NCBI RefSeq assembly: GCF_003086295.3
Contig: NC_092048.1
Span: forward strand, 74,176,290-74,240,289
Direction: 5' to 3'
Origin: Arachis hypogaea
Taxonomy: Eukaryota > Streptophyta > Magnoliopsida > Fabales > Fabaceae
Length of the DNA: 64,000 bases
Shown in pieces: positions 33,621 through 45,333 of this stretch. The notes under the pieces are model-generated. The model did not search any database. It saw only the letters and a list, made by a program, of their open reading frames with translations, and was not told the DNA's origin. Each line of letters starts with the position of its first letter. The first letter of the stretch is position 1. A program made the position numbers and the translations under genes.

Positions 33621-35026
33621 TTAAAATGAAATTCCTATTTTATCTATCTCTTGTGCCTTTGAGTGATGATAATGGGCTTTGCGTGCTTTGGATTTGGGTT
33701 GAAGATGGCCTTTGTTGATTGCACTTGGAGTTGGAGAGAAACCCATTGTGAATTGGGACATAAAGCACAAAAGCTTGAGTCAAAGTTTGAGGCAAACTTT
33801 TTCTCAAGCTTTTTATATCAGCCACCCCCTTTTGCTGATATCCACGTTTGAGCTAAAGTTTGAGGTCAAACTTTTAGCCAAACGTGGATCACCTTGTATG
33901 CATGTGTGGGGTGCTACTTTGTCCTCTTGTCAACGTTTCCAATTTCATGCCAACTATAGACTATTATATATTGTTGGAAAGCTCTGAATGTCAGCTTTCT
34001 AACCCAATTAGAATCACCTCAATTTGACATCTACAACTCAAGTTATGCTCCTTTGAAGAGGACAGGGTCGCTGGCTTTGGTGTGCAGCGTTTGAGGTAAA
34101 GTTTGCCTCAAACGTGGTCGAAAACGCCAGTTCTGGAGGCTCAAACGTATTGTCCACCCCATACTATTATATATTGTTGGAAAGCCCTAAATGTCTACTT
34201 TCCAATGCCATTGAAAGCGCATCATTTGGAGCTCTACAGCTCGAGTTATACTCCGTCGAAGGTGCAGAGGTCAGTTGGCCTCACTGCAGGTTGCCACCAT
34301 GTTCATTTATGCTCATTGCAGGGAAGTTTTCTCCCTCAATTTTAGTGTCCACCATGCAGTGCCATATATGCTAGGAAACTCTCGATTCCTACTTTCCATT
34401 GCTTTTTGAATCACCTCATTTGGAGCTCTGTAGCTCAAGTTATTCTTGTTGGAAGTATACCCCTTGTATGCCTTGTGGCGCCAACGTTTGCCAAAAAGTT
34501 TGACCTCAAACGTTGGCGCAAGCTTTTTCCTCCAGGGTATTGATTTTGTGATGCCAACGTTTGCCAAAAAGTTTGAGACAAACGTTGGCTCAAGCTTTTC
34601 TCCCAAAAGTTTGAGCTAAAGTTTGAGGTAAACTTTTGCTCAAACTTTTTTCCTCTGGAGTGTTTTCAACTCTTTTAAAAGTTTGAGCTAAAGTTTGAGG
34701 CAAACTTTTGCTCAAGCTTTTTGTTCTCTCTTGCTCCTAGCCATTCCTTCTTTCTTCAACCTTCTTCAAAACTCTTTTCACCTATCATCAATCAACCAAA
34801 CACATCAAAGCTTTGCTTAAAATCATGAGTTTGTTATTCTTTCATAATATATGACAATTATAGCATAAAATCTCATGAAATTGCATTAATTCATCCATGG
34901 TTGATTGAATCAAAGGAAACATGGAAATCTACCCAATTGGCTTGCTTATGGCTCAAGAAAGTGCATAAAACCTATTGAAAACAAAGGAAAAAGCATAGAA
35001 AAACATGACATGGTGACATGTCATCA
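33621..35026 (-). mobile_element. Truncated LTR, minus orientation (family of the 60902 LTR)
   Basis: Read on the minus strand it starts TGATGACATGTCACC at 35026 and runs through palindromic AGTTTGAGC units, CCAACGTTTGCC palindromes (34480-34590) and two or three GGAAAGC / CTCAAGTTATGC modules (33960-34460). It ends at a segment matching 61690-61780 (AAAGCCCATTATCATCACTC). The TATA, R and U5 parts are missing: satellite is joined directly at about 33,620. The intact LTR edge at 35026 abuts gag sequence, so an element inserted there on the minus strand before the other side was lost. Confidence 0.85.
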
Positions 35027-38000
35027 CCTGACAGTTACAAGCTACTGCTATTTCCATTTTCTCTCAAAGACAAAGCCACTCAATGGTTGGAATTCTTCCC
35101 AAGAGACAGCATCAACAATTGGGATGATCTAGTAACCAAGTTCCTTGCCAAGTTTTACCCACCTCAAAGAGTTATTAGATTGAAGACTGAAGTGCAAACA
35201 TTCACACAAATAGATGCTGAACCCTTGTATGAGGCATGGGAATAATACAAAGCTCTAATCAGGAAGTGTCCACCAGGAATGTTCAGTGAGTTAGACAGAT
35301 TGCAAAATTTTTATGAAGGCTTAACACTGAAATCTCAAGAGGCTTTTGATTATTCAGCAGGAGGCTCTTTACAACTAATGAAAACGGCAGAGGAAGCCCA
35401 AAATCTCATTGATATGGTGGCCAACAATCAATATTTCTTTGCTCACCAAAGGCAACGCCAACCATCACAAAGGAAAGGAGTGATGGAGTTGGAAGGAGTG
35501 GACTCAATCCTAGCTCAAAACAAAATGATGCAGCAGCAAATTCAACAACAATTTGAGCAAATAAAAACCAAGAGGATTGATAGCCTCCAAGTTACAGCAG
35601 TCAACACAAGCAACCATCATCCACATGGGGACAAAATGAAGAAACTCAAGAGGAGCAACAGCAAGAACAAGTCCAGTACATGCACAACCAAAATTCTGGG
35701 CCAAATGAAGTCTATGGTGATACTTACAACCCTTCATGGAAGAACCATCCCAACCTCAGATGGGGAGACAACCACAATCAAACTCAACAGCCATGGCAGA
35801 GAAACTCAAACCAAAACAATTGGAAAAACACAAACCAAAACAACCAACAGAACAATAGCCAAGCCACATACAAAAAACCACAAAATACCTACCCCAATTC
35901 TAACCATCATCCATCCAATAACCAAGCCTCAAGTCAAAACACTTACCCTCAACCCTCAACACCCCACAATCAACCAATCTCACAAGAATCTCAAAGGATT
36001 AATAACTTGGAGCTCTTAATGGAAAAGATGATGAAGCACCTAGAGATGACATTGAGGAACTAGGAAGCCTCCATGAAAAATATGGAAAGGCAAATTGGAC
36101 AACTCTCCAAGCAAATTACCATTGAAAGACCATCAAGCTCACTACCAAGTGACACCATTCCTAATCCAAAAGAGGAGTGCAAGGCAATAAAACTGAGGAG
36201 TGGAAAGATCCTGGTGAAAAATGAAGAAGCAACCAAGAAGTCAAAGAAAAGTGATGAGAAACAAGCTGAAGAAGAAGCAACCAATGACAAGGGGGAGACA
36301 GCAAACAAGCAGACCTCAGAAGAGCTCAAAGAAAGGGAAGATCAGCCACAAAAATCAAGGAAAGAGAAGGAAGCAATGAAAGAGCCAACCAAGGAACAAA
36401 GACAGGGAGTGAACTTCACACCACCTTTGCCATATCCTCAACGGTTCAACAAAGAGACTAAGGACCAACACTTTCTAAAATTTCTTGAAATCTTCAAGAA
36501 GTTGGAGATCAATATTCCCTTAGCTGAAGCACTTGAGCAAATGCCCCTGTATGCAAAGTTCTTAAAAGAACTCATCAACAAGAAAAGGAGTTGGCAAGAG
36601 AAAGAAACCATACTTCTCACTGAAGAATGTAGTGTTGTGATTCAAGGAGTCATCCCACCAAAGCTTAAAGATCCAGGGAGCTTTGTAGTTTCATGTACCA
36701 TAGGCAAAATGACCCTAGACAAAGCTCTCTGTGACCTTGGTGCTAGCATCAATCTGATGCCGTTATCAATGATGAGAAAGCTTGCCATAGAGGAACTCAA
36801 ACCTACCAGGATCTTTGGTGATGGATGACAGATCAATCAAGACACCCAATGGCATTGTGGAAAACCTGTTAGTGAAGGTTGGGGAGTTTATCTTCCCAGC
36901 AGACTTCGTAATTCTGGATACAGAGGAAGAAGGAAACAACTCAATCATCTTGAGAAGGCCATATTTAGCCACAGCCAGAGCCATTATTGATGTAGAGAAG
37001 GGAGAGATGATTTTTAGAGTACATAATGAGCAAATGGTCATCAATGTCTTCAAATCAATGTAACACCCTCCTGAACAAGAAAATTACATGAAGGTGGGCA
37101 TGATAGAAAGTCTAGTGGAGGAAATGTTAGAAGCCACTTGTCATGAGCAACAGGAAGAAGAGGTGGTAGAAATCTCTAGTGAAGACAAGGAGAAAGAGAA
37201 GCCAAAACAGGAATTGAAACCTCTTCTCCCTCACCTCAAATATGTGTTCCTGGGAGAAGAAGAGACCCTACCAGTGATTATTAACTCCTCCTTGAATATG
37301 GAAGAAGAAACAAAGCTGATTGAAGTGTTGAAAGCTCACAAAGCAGCCTTGGGGTGGACAATTGACGATATCAAAGGTATTAGCCCAGCCATTTGTATGC
37401 ATAAAATTTTGCTGGAAGAAGAATCAAAGCCTGTGGTCCAACCCCAAAGAAGGTTCAACCCAGCCATGAAGGAGGTAGTTCAAAAGGAAGTCATGAAGTT
37501 GTGGAATGCTGGAATAATTTTCCCAATCTCTGACAGCTCATGGGTGAGCCCAGTTCAAGTTGTACCAAAAAAGGGAGGAATGACGGTCATCACCAATGAG
37601 AAGAATGAGTTGATCCCTACTAGGACAGTGACTGGGTGGAGGATGTGCATAGACTATAGAAGATTGAATGATGCCACAAGGAAAGACCATTTCCCTCTCC
37701 CATTCATTGATCAGATGCTGGAAAGATTAGCTGGCCATGCTTATTATTGTTTCTTAGATGGGTATTCTGGTTACAATCAAATCGTGGTGGACCCTAAAGA
37801 TCAAGAGAAAACTGCCTTCACATGTCCATTTGGAGTTTTTGCATACAGGAGGATGCCCTTTGGGCTGTGCAACGCCCCAGCCACATTTCAGAGGTGTATG
37901 CTTTCCATTTTCTCAGATATGGTTGAAAAATTTTTAGAAGTCTTCATGGATGATTTTTCTGTCTTTGGAAATTCATTTAACACCTGTTTGCATCATTTAA

Positions 38001-38198
38001 CTCTTGTTTTGAAAAGATGCTAAGAAACTAACTTGATCTTAAACTGGGAAAAATGCCATTTCATGGTTCCTGAAGGGATAGTTCTTGGGCATAAGGTGTC
38101 ATGCAGAAGTATAGAAGTTGATAAAGCTAAAATAGAAATTATTGAAAAACTTCCTATACCCGTTAATGTGAAAGCAGTTAGGAGTTTTCTTGGGCATG
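35027..38198 (+). pseudogene. gag-protease-RT pseudogene of an Athila/Tat-like element, truncated both ends
   Basis: Begins inside Gag at the equivalent of residue 135 of the 952-aa protein, right at an LTR edge, and runs through the Gln/Asn linker, protease (CDLGASINLMP, near 36730) and reverse transcriptase. RT motifs: WRMCIDYRRLNDAT (near 37640), CFLDGYSGYNQI, FGLCNAPATFQR (near 37860) and the catalytic FMDD box at 37943-37954. It ends at RSFLGH, cut by a minus-strand LTR at 38199, so RNase H and integrase are absent. Lesions: stops at 35243, 36061, 37061 and 38021; a frameshift near 35608 (one base missing relative to the intact gag) and another near 36,820. Clearly dead. It is the only RT sequence in the window. 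Confidence 0.93.
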
Positions 38199-39737
38199 TG
38201 GTGCACAAATTGTGAATCACACTTTTCACAACTCGTACCACTGACCAGCAAGTGCACTGGGTCGTCCAAGTAATACCTCACGTGAGTAAGGGTCGAATCC
38301 CACGGAGATTGTTGGTTTGAAGCAATCTATGGTTATCTTGTAAATCTTAGTCAGGAAGTCAATTATGTTTATCAGTTGAATTGCAAATAAACAAGAAAGC
38401 ATGGATTAAAGGTTACTTGTTATGCAGTAATGGAGAATATGTTGGAGTTTTGGAGATGCTTTGTCTTCTGAATCTCTGCTTTCCTCTGTCTTCTAATTCA
38501 CGCACGCACGTCCTCCTATGGCAAGCTGTATGTAGGGGATCACCGTCGTCAATGGCTACATCCCATCCTCTCAGTGAAGAATATGCTCACATGCTCTGTC
38601 ACAGCACGGCTAATCATCTGTCGGTTCTCGATCATACTGGAATAGGATTCTTCATCCTTTTGCATTTGTCACTAACGCCCAGCACTCGCGAGTTTGAAGC
38701 TCGTCACATCATTCGATCATTGAATCCTACTCGGAATACCACAGACAAGGTTTAGACTTTCCGGATTCTCAAGAATGCCGCCATCAGTTCTAGCTTATAC
38801 CACGGAGATTCTGATTAAGGAATCTAAGAGACACTCATTCAATCGGATATAGAACGGAGGTGGTTGTCAGGCACACGTTCATGGTCTGAGGAAGGTGATG
38901 AATGTCACAGATCATCACCTTCATCCCAGTTAAGCGCGAATGAACATCTTAGATAGGAACAAGCGTGTTTGAATGGAAAACAGAAATACTTGCATTAATT
39001 CATCGAGACACAGCAGAGCTCCTCACCCCCAACAATGGAGTTTAGAGACTCATGCTGTTAAAGAGTACAAAGTTTAGATCTAAAATGTCATGAGGTGTAA
39101 AATAAGTCTCTAAAAGTTGTTTAAATACTAAATTAGTAGCCTAGGTTTACAAAAAATGAGTAAACTATGATGGATGATGCAGAGATCCACTTCTGGGGCC
39201 CACTTGGTGTGTGCTGGGGTTGAGATTTAAGCAATTCACGTGCAGAGGCCATTCGTGGAGTTGAACGCCAGTTTTTGTGCCAGTTTGGGCGTTCAACTCC
39301 AGCTTTTGATCCTTTTCTGGCGCTAGACGCCAGAATTGGGCAGAGAACTGGCGTTGAACGCCAGTTTACGTCATCTATCCTTGTGCAAAGTATGGACTAT
39401 TATATATTGATGGAAAGCCCTGGATGTCTACTTTCCAACGCAATTGAAAGCATGCCATTTCGAGTTCTGTAGCTCCAGAAAATCCACTTTGAGTGCAGGG
39501 AGGTCAGAATCCAACAGCATCAGCAGTCCTTTTTCAGCCAGAATCAGATTTTTGCTCAGCTCCTTCAATTTCAGCCAGAAAAATACCTGAAATTACAGAA
39601 AAACACAAAACTCATAGTAAAGTCCAGAAATATGAATTTTTCCTAAAAAATAATGGAAATAAACTAAAAACTATCTAGAACATACTCAAAACTATATGAA
39701 ATTAACCCCAAAAAGTGTATAAAATATCCGCTCATCA
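38199..39737 (-). mobile_element. LTR of a second family (FIDEL-like), minus orientation, 1,539 bp
   Basis: On the minus strand it runs from TGATGAGCGGATATT (39737) to TTTGTGCACCA (38199). It carries the U5 block (38237-38310, with palindrome CTCACGTGAG), GAACGCCAG-type palindromes (39258-39365) and the GGAAAGCCCTGGATGTCTACTTTCC module. It resembles the peanut FIDEL LTR as I remember it. Upstream of its start, minus strand, is the usual TTTAAGTTTGGTGTTG (39738-39755), so this is the 3' LTR of a minus element. The flanks GCATG (38194-38198) and CAACA differ, so it is not a simple solo LTR. Confidence 0.85.
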
Positions 39738-40188
39738 CAACACCAAACTTAAACTGTTGCTTGTCCTCAAGCAACTAGACAAATAAAATAGAAGACTAAT
39801 AGGTTGAGAAGCAATAATATCTCAGAGTTTTTTTTTTTTGAGTGAAGCTCAGATTCTAATTAGATGAGCGGGACTAGTAGCTTTTTGCTTCTGAACAGTT
39901 TTGGCATCTCACTTTATCCATTGAAGCTCAGAGTGATTGGCATCTATAGGAACTTAGAATTCAGATAGTGTTATTGATTCTCCTATTTCAGTGTGGTGAT
40001 TCTTGAACACAGCTAACAAGTAACAAAAGTCCAAATGGACAAAAGTCTTTTCTTATGGAAGCCTTGAGTTGCTAGATGAAGCCACACAGAGCCACTTCAC
40101 AGCAAATGGACATAGAGCAAAGCCTTATTTAGGAGGACAATGGGACAAGGAAAAGGAAGTTCAGTACCTGAACTGAACAAACACAGAG
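39738..40188 (-). mobile_element. Internal 3' stub of the minus-strand FIDEL-like element
   Basis: On the minus strand this is the last 450 bp before the 3' LTR, with GCTTGAGGACAAGCAAC and TTTAAGTTTGGTGTTG at the border. It contains no ORF of note. It ends at about 40,188 against the post-pol element of a plus-strand retrotransposon; the rest of the minus element, including its 5' LTR, is missing. Confidence 0.7.
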
Positions 40189-40189
40189 A

Positions 40190-40238
40190 ATGTCAAGCTA
40201 GTGACAATAAAAGAGCGCTTGTTGGGAGGCAACCCAAC
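40190..40238 (+). ncRNA. Post-pol element with hairpin GTTGGG-AGGCAA-CCCAAC
   Basis: ATGTCAAGCTAGTGACA-ATAAAAGAGCGCTT leads into a stem of 40221-40226 with 40233-40238. Same as 45334-45383; two stem pairs differ from 13679-13696 with compensation. It directly adjoins the deletion breakpoint. Confidence 0.65.
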
Positions 40239-41780
40239 CTGAGGTAGTTTCTTTTCATAGTTATTTCAATAAAGAGGTTAATTAGCCTTATCTATATTGT
40301 AAAAAGCTAAGTTTGGTGTTGCACACCAAAACAATATAAGGGAGAATGAAGGATTCTAAGTTTGGTGTTCCACCAAAATCTCATCATAAAACATATTCTC
40401 ACCCCCTACATAATGCTAGCTTTGAGCATTTAGATAAACTAGTTAACTATTTTGCTGTTTCCAAATCATTAGTTTATTTCTTTTGAAAAAGAAAAAGAGT
40501 TCACATATAATTTGTTGCATGAGAAATATTGGCAAGGAACTAAGTTTGGTGTTCACACACCAAAATAAGTTCGAGAGCCCACACACAAGCTTTGCAGATT
40601 TACCAACACCTAAAAGGGTTGAACAACAAGCAACATTTGAGGAGCAGGCAGAAAAATAGCCAACAAATTAAAAGAACACCTGAATTACAACTCAAAAGGA
40701 GCAAATGGAAGTAAGAATGGAAAACTGCAACTCAACAGGTTGTATCTATTCTTGATCCTTGTTGTTATGTAATGAATTAATTCAGAGAGTCCTTTATGTC
40801 TGGCTGGAATGATTATTTAGTTGCAAGTGGAAGTACATGTTAAAGAAAGCTATCTGCATAATTTTTGCTTGAAAGTTATCTGCATAATAATTGTCATCAC
40901 TCATTAACTTGAATACTTTGTTTTGTTTTTCCCTTGCTGTTTGAATAAAAGAAAGATGTTTGATTTAGAAAAGTAATTGTTCAATGTTGTAAAAGTTAGA
41001 ATGAAAGTTAGTGGTGGTGTGTGTTTGATTCAACTATCAGCTCATGGAATAAATGTTGCAGAATGACTTGTTTCTTGAAGCTTAAGCTAGTTTGCTGCTA
41101 TGATCCTTCAATTAATGAAAGCCCCTTGAAAATAAACCAAAACAGAAAGAAAAGGAAAGAAGAAAAGCCAAAAGTTGGCAAAGAAACAAACAATAAGGCT
41201 AGACACCAATAGCTTGGACCCTAGGACATATGCCTGTGGTGTTTGTGTACTAGGATATGCTTGGACAAGTAGGTTCTAAGGAGTATTTTAAAACTTGGCA
41301 ACTTAGATCAACTGATTTGGGATTGCCAACTGAAATTCCACAATAAAGAGCAACCTAGATACAAAACATTTAGTGATCCAAAGAGATGCTAGGCATCAAT
41401 GATCCTAGGAAGAAAAAGGTGAGCCATGTGTCTGTGGTGAAAAAAATGTTGAGTGAAAATAAGCCAAAGGCCACTGCAACATTTGCCACCAAGCCTTTAA
41501 TAAGTAATAAGCTCTGAAATGCAAAAGAAAGAAGAAAAAGCTAACAAGGGAATTAAGCAAAAAGGTAAGGAATCATAGCAGCAACCTTGGTGAACCCTTA
41601 AGGAAACATTGTTTGTTTTGACAGCAAGTAATAAATGAGCTATTTTTGATCTGCATAAAACCCCATAAACAAAATTCAACTATTTGCCTAATAAGGACAT
41701 GCATAATTATCTATTTCATTCTATCTTCTCTTATGTTTAAGTGCTTGTTTGGGGACAAGCAAGTTTTAAGTTTGGTGTTG
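40239..41780 (+). mobile_element. Post-pol 3' internal region of a plus-strand element
   Basis: The first 380 bp match 1-440; from about 40,870 on it matches 16,530-17,435 of the intact element, but the second ORF present there is absent here. Repeated AAGTTTGGTGTTC/G with CACACCAAA complements lie near 40,310, 40,358 and 40,545. It ends GTTTTAAGTTTGGTGTTG at the LTR of 41781. It probably belongs with the gag-pol pseudogene 35027-38198, now separated by the minus insertion and a deletion (inference). No gene seen. Confidence 0.7.
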
Positions 41781-43778
41781 TGATGTGATGACTGTGCATC
41801 ATGTTATGTTTTTCTATACTTTTTCATATAAAAATCAATTCATAATGCTTAATTATGGGAGTGTTTTGGTGATTAAATTGAATATTGCTTTGATTGCTTG
41901 AGTTAATGAATTTTGTAGAAAATGATAGAAAAAGAAGCAATAAAAGCACTAATAAAGGAAGCACACTCCCAAGGTGGCAAAAGAGTTGGAAACAAACTCA
42001 AAGAGAAGTAAAGAGGATTTGCAATCCTAACCTCTTCACACTCTAACAAGAATAACTCGAATTACAAAGCTCCAAATGAGGTGATCTTAGTGCCATTGGA
42101 AAGTAGACTTCCAGAGCTTTCTAACCATATATAATACTCTATAATGGACACTGATTTGAGGGGACAAATTGCTATTCGTCTAGCTTCACAATTTCAGCGT
42201 AAAACAAGTCCATGCATTTCGCCAGACTGACCTCTTCACCTTCAAAAGAGCATAACTTGGGCAAGAGAAGTCCAAATGACATGATTCTAGCGGCGTTAGA
42301 AAGCTGAGATCCAGAGCTTTCCAATGATATATAATAATCTATAGTTGGCATTCATTTTGTGGACCCAAACAGACTAATCATTCAGCGAGCAAGGTTTCCC
42401 AAACCTTCACAAGCCCAAAATGCCACTTCAATGACACTCCACATTGGGCCACTTCCAAATACTCCAATCCCTTCATTTATTCTTTAATATTTCAAGCTTC
42501 TATGAAGGGAATTAAAAGTTCACAAGCCCAAGTCAAGCCACAATTAACAATCAATCAAGGCCACAAGAATCATCTAGAAGTAATTAGGAAATTTGCATTT
42601 GATTTTAATTTCATTTGAATTTGTAATTTAGAGAACTTATAAATAGGACCTTAGCTTTATCATTTGACACACGCCATGGAGGGGTGGAGATGACTCCATT
42701 CCCCTTTCATTCTCATTCTCTTCTCTTCTTCCATTTTCTTTCATACACACTTTTGTAAATATTTTGCTATGAGTTTCTAATTTCTAACATTTGGGAAAGA
42801 GAGCTCTATTGCAATTTAATGGATTGATTTATTTTCATTCTTCATCTTCAATTCTTCTTTCATTGCTTCTTTAGAGAGAGTCTTTGTGCTTCAAAGATCT
42901 AATTACTATCGAGAGAGGGATTAGATCTATTTAAATTCTATGATGAACTTGAGAAAGAAGTCATAGAATTTAGTTTGAGGCTCTTCTCTCACAACTCTCT
43001 TGATTGATAATTCTTAGCTTGATATGTGAGATGTAATCACTTTGAATTGAAATCTTGAGGGTTGTGTGGCTCTAAATTAGAGACCATTCTTTATCTCTTC
43101 TCATGAGCAATTAGATCAAGAGATTGGCAATTGATCAAGTTAAGAGAAATCAAATCACCAAGAGATTGGGGTTTGATTACTTAAGATTTGCCAAGAGATC
43201 AATGATTACATGATTGAAGTGGAGATGAGAATTGTTGATCTTGAGAATAAAATATCTCTTTATCCCAAAGTTAATTTCATTCTTAATTCTTGTTCTTTAC
43301 TTCTTGTCTTTAATTCTTGTCATTTAATTGTTCTCTTTAAATTCTTGTCATTTACTCATGCACTTTTATGGCTTTATTTACTTTTGCACATTTATGCATT
43401 CCAAGTGTTTGTAGAAATACTTCACTTGGTTTTACTTTCTAGTCATTTACTTTCTTGCACTTTACTTTCTTTCACTTTATTTTCTTGTACTTTCCATTCT
43501 TTGCAATTTACATTTTTGCAATTTATTTTTCAGCACTTTAATTTCTTGTCATTTACTTTCCTTGCACTTTATTACTTTTATTTAATTTCAAGTCATTTAC
43601 ATTTCTTGTTGCTTATCACTCAAACTTGAATCGTCTAACTAGAATAATTAATCAACTATTGCTTGCTTAATCCATTAATCCTCGTGGGATCGACCTCACT
43701 CTAAGTGAGTTTTACTACTTGATACGACCCGGTATACTTGCCGGTAGTTATACGTGAAATTAATTTTTTTACGTATCA
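41781..43778 (+). mobile_element. 5' LTR (1,998 bp), TGATGTGATGACTG family
   Basis: Starts TGATGTGATGACTGTGC and ends TTACGTATCA. Two copies of the CATAACTT/GGAAAGC module lie at about 42,050-42,150 and 42,245-42,350. The TATA box is at 42638-42645. T-rich units with TTTCTTGCACTTTA (about 43,330-43,610) and the U5 hairpin CTCACT-CTA-AGTGAG (43695-43709) follow. The 139-codon frame at 43210-43629 reads the T-rich region and is not a gene. Confidence 0.9.
42638..42645 (+). promoter_or_regulatory. TATA box of LTR 41781-43778
   Basis: TATAAATA in ACTTATAAATAGGACC; the copy in the partner LTR is at 49335-49342. Confidence 0.7.
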
Positions 43779-43784
43779 AGTTTT

Positions 43785-43802
43785 TGGTGCCGTTGCTGGA
43801 GA
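43785..43802 (+). promoter_or_regulatory. Decayed tRNA-Asp primer-binding site
   Basis: TGGTGCCGTTGCTGGAGA differs from the perfect site at 10578 in three positions, all transitions (two C to T at CpG, one G to A). Distance to the LTR end is the same, 6 intervening bases. Confidence 0.85.
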
Positions 43803-44024
43803 TTAATTGTGATTAACAAACTACCGGTTGATTGATTATCTAGATTAGGCATTTTTATTATTCTTTCATTTTTTTTGTCATTTACTTTGCCTTTTTTTTA
43901 TTTCTCTTTTGTTATTACTAGTAAGGTGTTTGTGTTATTGCCTCACTAAGAATTCTTTAGTTGTGACACAAGGAATTTCAATTTCTCTTGGTAGTTGTGT
44001 TTGATACAATATTTTTCAATTAAA

Positions 44025-45242
44025 ATGGAGTTTACCTCATATGTTGATCAATCATATTACATGGGATATTGTCCACCACCACAAAATGATTCATGTCATT
44101 ATCCTCATGGTGGATGGGAATATCAACATGAAATGATGGATAATGAGCAATCAATCCAAATGGGACATGCCCCAAGGTCACACAATGATCAAGCAAGTTA
44201 CATGGGGTATTTTCTACCACCACAAAATGATTCAAGTTACCATACTAATTGTGGTTGGGGAGATCAAGAACAAGGAATGATGGAGTTTGAGCAATCAAAC
44301 CAAATGGGATACTTGCCAAGGTCTCAAAATGATTTGTACTCCTATGAATGGAACAACTATCCAAATTGTGGTTGGGAAGGACAAAACCAAAGAGAATTCA
44401 ATGTTTTCTATCCCATCCATCAAGAACCATCATCATTTGATTGTCCCTCATATACACTCATGCAAGATTGCACAACCTCACTTCATGATTTTTCATGTCA
44501 AAACTCTTCATCACTTGAGTATGCCTCTACACAAAGTTTTTTCCAAAATCCATACAACTCATTTCACCAACCACAAAATTTATTTTACAACTCACAAAAC
44601 TCCTTCCATATCCCTCAACAAAACTTCACCACAACATTCACAAGTCCACAAAATTCACCCCAACCTTCTCCTCTCTTGCTACAAATAGAACAATGCCTTC
44701 AAAGTACATTAGAAACTCAAGAGAGAAATAGAGAACTCTTGGAAAGACAAGAACAATCTTGGAAAGAACAAGAAATCCTCTTCAAGAAGATGGATGGGCA
44801 CTTAGAGCAAATAAGGAAACACTTAGGATTGCCAAGCATTGAGGATGAAAACCAATTTGTAAAGGAGGAATTGGAAGAGCAAGAAAAAGAGGCCCTTATG
44901 CCAAGTGAAATCCCAATGAAGAAGGAGGTTGTAAGGGAGGAAAACAATCAAGGGAGTCCACACTCCAAGGAAGTGGAGAATTGCATGGAGGATGATTTAA
45001 TTGAACCATCAATCCAAGAGGTTCTTGATGAAGAGGACACTCCAACCATCACACAACACCTAAGTCTTGAAATCAAGGAAGTGAAGACAACTAATAAAAA
45101 CACTCAAAGAAGGGTTGTGACCAAGAAACAAAAGACAACATTCATGAAAAAGAGAAGGTCAACAAAAAGCAATCCAACCCCCACCCCAACAAGCAAGAGG
45201 AATCAAGCTAATAACAACAAAAGAAGGCTTGTTAGGAGGTAA
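44025..45242 (+). CDS. Tyr/Gln/Asn-rich retrotransposon ORF of unknown function (405 aa)
   Basis: This is the only ORF of the 41781-50456 element, standing where gag would start. I chose MEFTSYVDQS over the frame's first Met 10 codons upstream because the relative at 62923 begins the same way (MEFNSSYDQ). The N-terminal third has a ~45-residue repeat: MGYCPPPQNDS (from 13), MGYFLPPQNDSS (from 60) and MGYLPRSQND (from 94), each with a GGWE or CGWG/E segment. Then comes a Ser/Phe/Gln-rich part, a likely coiled coil at about 215-275 (Glu/Gln-rich), an acidic stretch, and a very basic tail with Thr/Lys/Arg. No Gag, protease or RT motif is seen. It may be a structural or nucleic-acid-binding protein that replaced gag; that is inference. 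The frame is open although the LTRs have diverged by about 2%. Confidence 0.75.
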   Translation: MEFTSYVDQSYYMGYCPPPQNDSCHYPHGGWEYQHEMMDNEQSIQMGHAPRSHNDQASYMGYFLPPQNDSSYHTNCGWGDQEQGMMEFEQSNQMGYLPRSQNDLYSYEWNNYPNCGWEGQNQREFNVFYPIHQEPSSFDCPSYTLMQDCTTSLHDFSCQNSSSLEYASTQSFFQNPYNSFHQPQNLFYNSQNSFHIPQQNFTTTFTSPQNSPQPSPLLLQIEQCLQSTLETQERNRELLERQEQSWKEQEILFKKMDGHLEQIRKHLGLPSIEDENQFVKEELEEQEKEALMPSEIPMKKEVVREENNQGSPHSKEVENCMEDDLIEPSIQEVLDEEDTPTITQHLSLEIKEVKTTNKNTQRRVVTKKQKTTFMKKRRSTKSNPTPTPTSKRNQANNNKRRLVRR

Positions 45243-45333
45243 TCAAATCAAGGGGCATCAATTTTCTCTTCTTCTCCCTTGAAGTCCTTTCTCTTAACCA
45301 ATTGGAAGAAGAAGAAGAAAATTCAAGAACCAA

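Noticed and set aside
38381..38755. 124-codon plus-strand ORF (and similar at 56741-57110)
   Set aside because: Lies inside minus-strand FIDEL-like LTRs; the corresponding frame is not kept between the two copies.
38199..39737. Solo LTR with target duplication
   Set aside because: Flanks GCATG and CAACA differ, and the usual internal 3' border of the element follows on the minus side, so it is a remnant of a longer element.
43210..43629. 139-codon ORF (and 134-codon copy at 49906-50310) with membrane-like Leu/Phe-rich sequence
   Set aside because: It reads the T-rich region of the LTR; the partner LTR has an indel in it and the composition explains the hydrophobicity.
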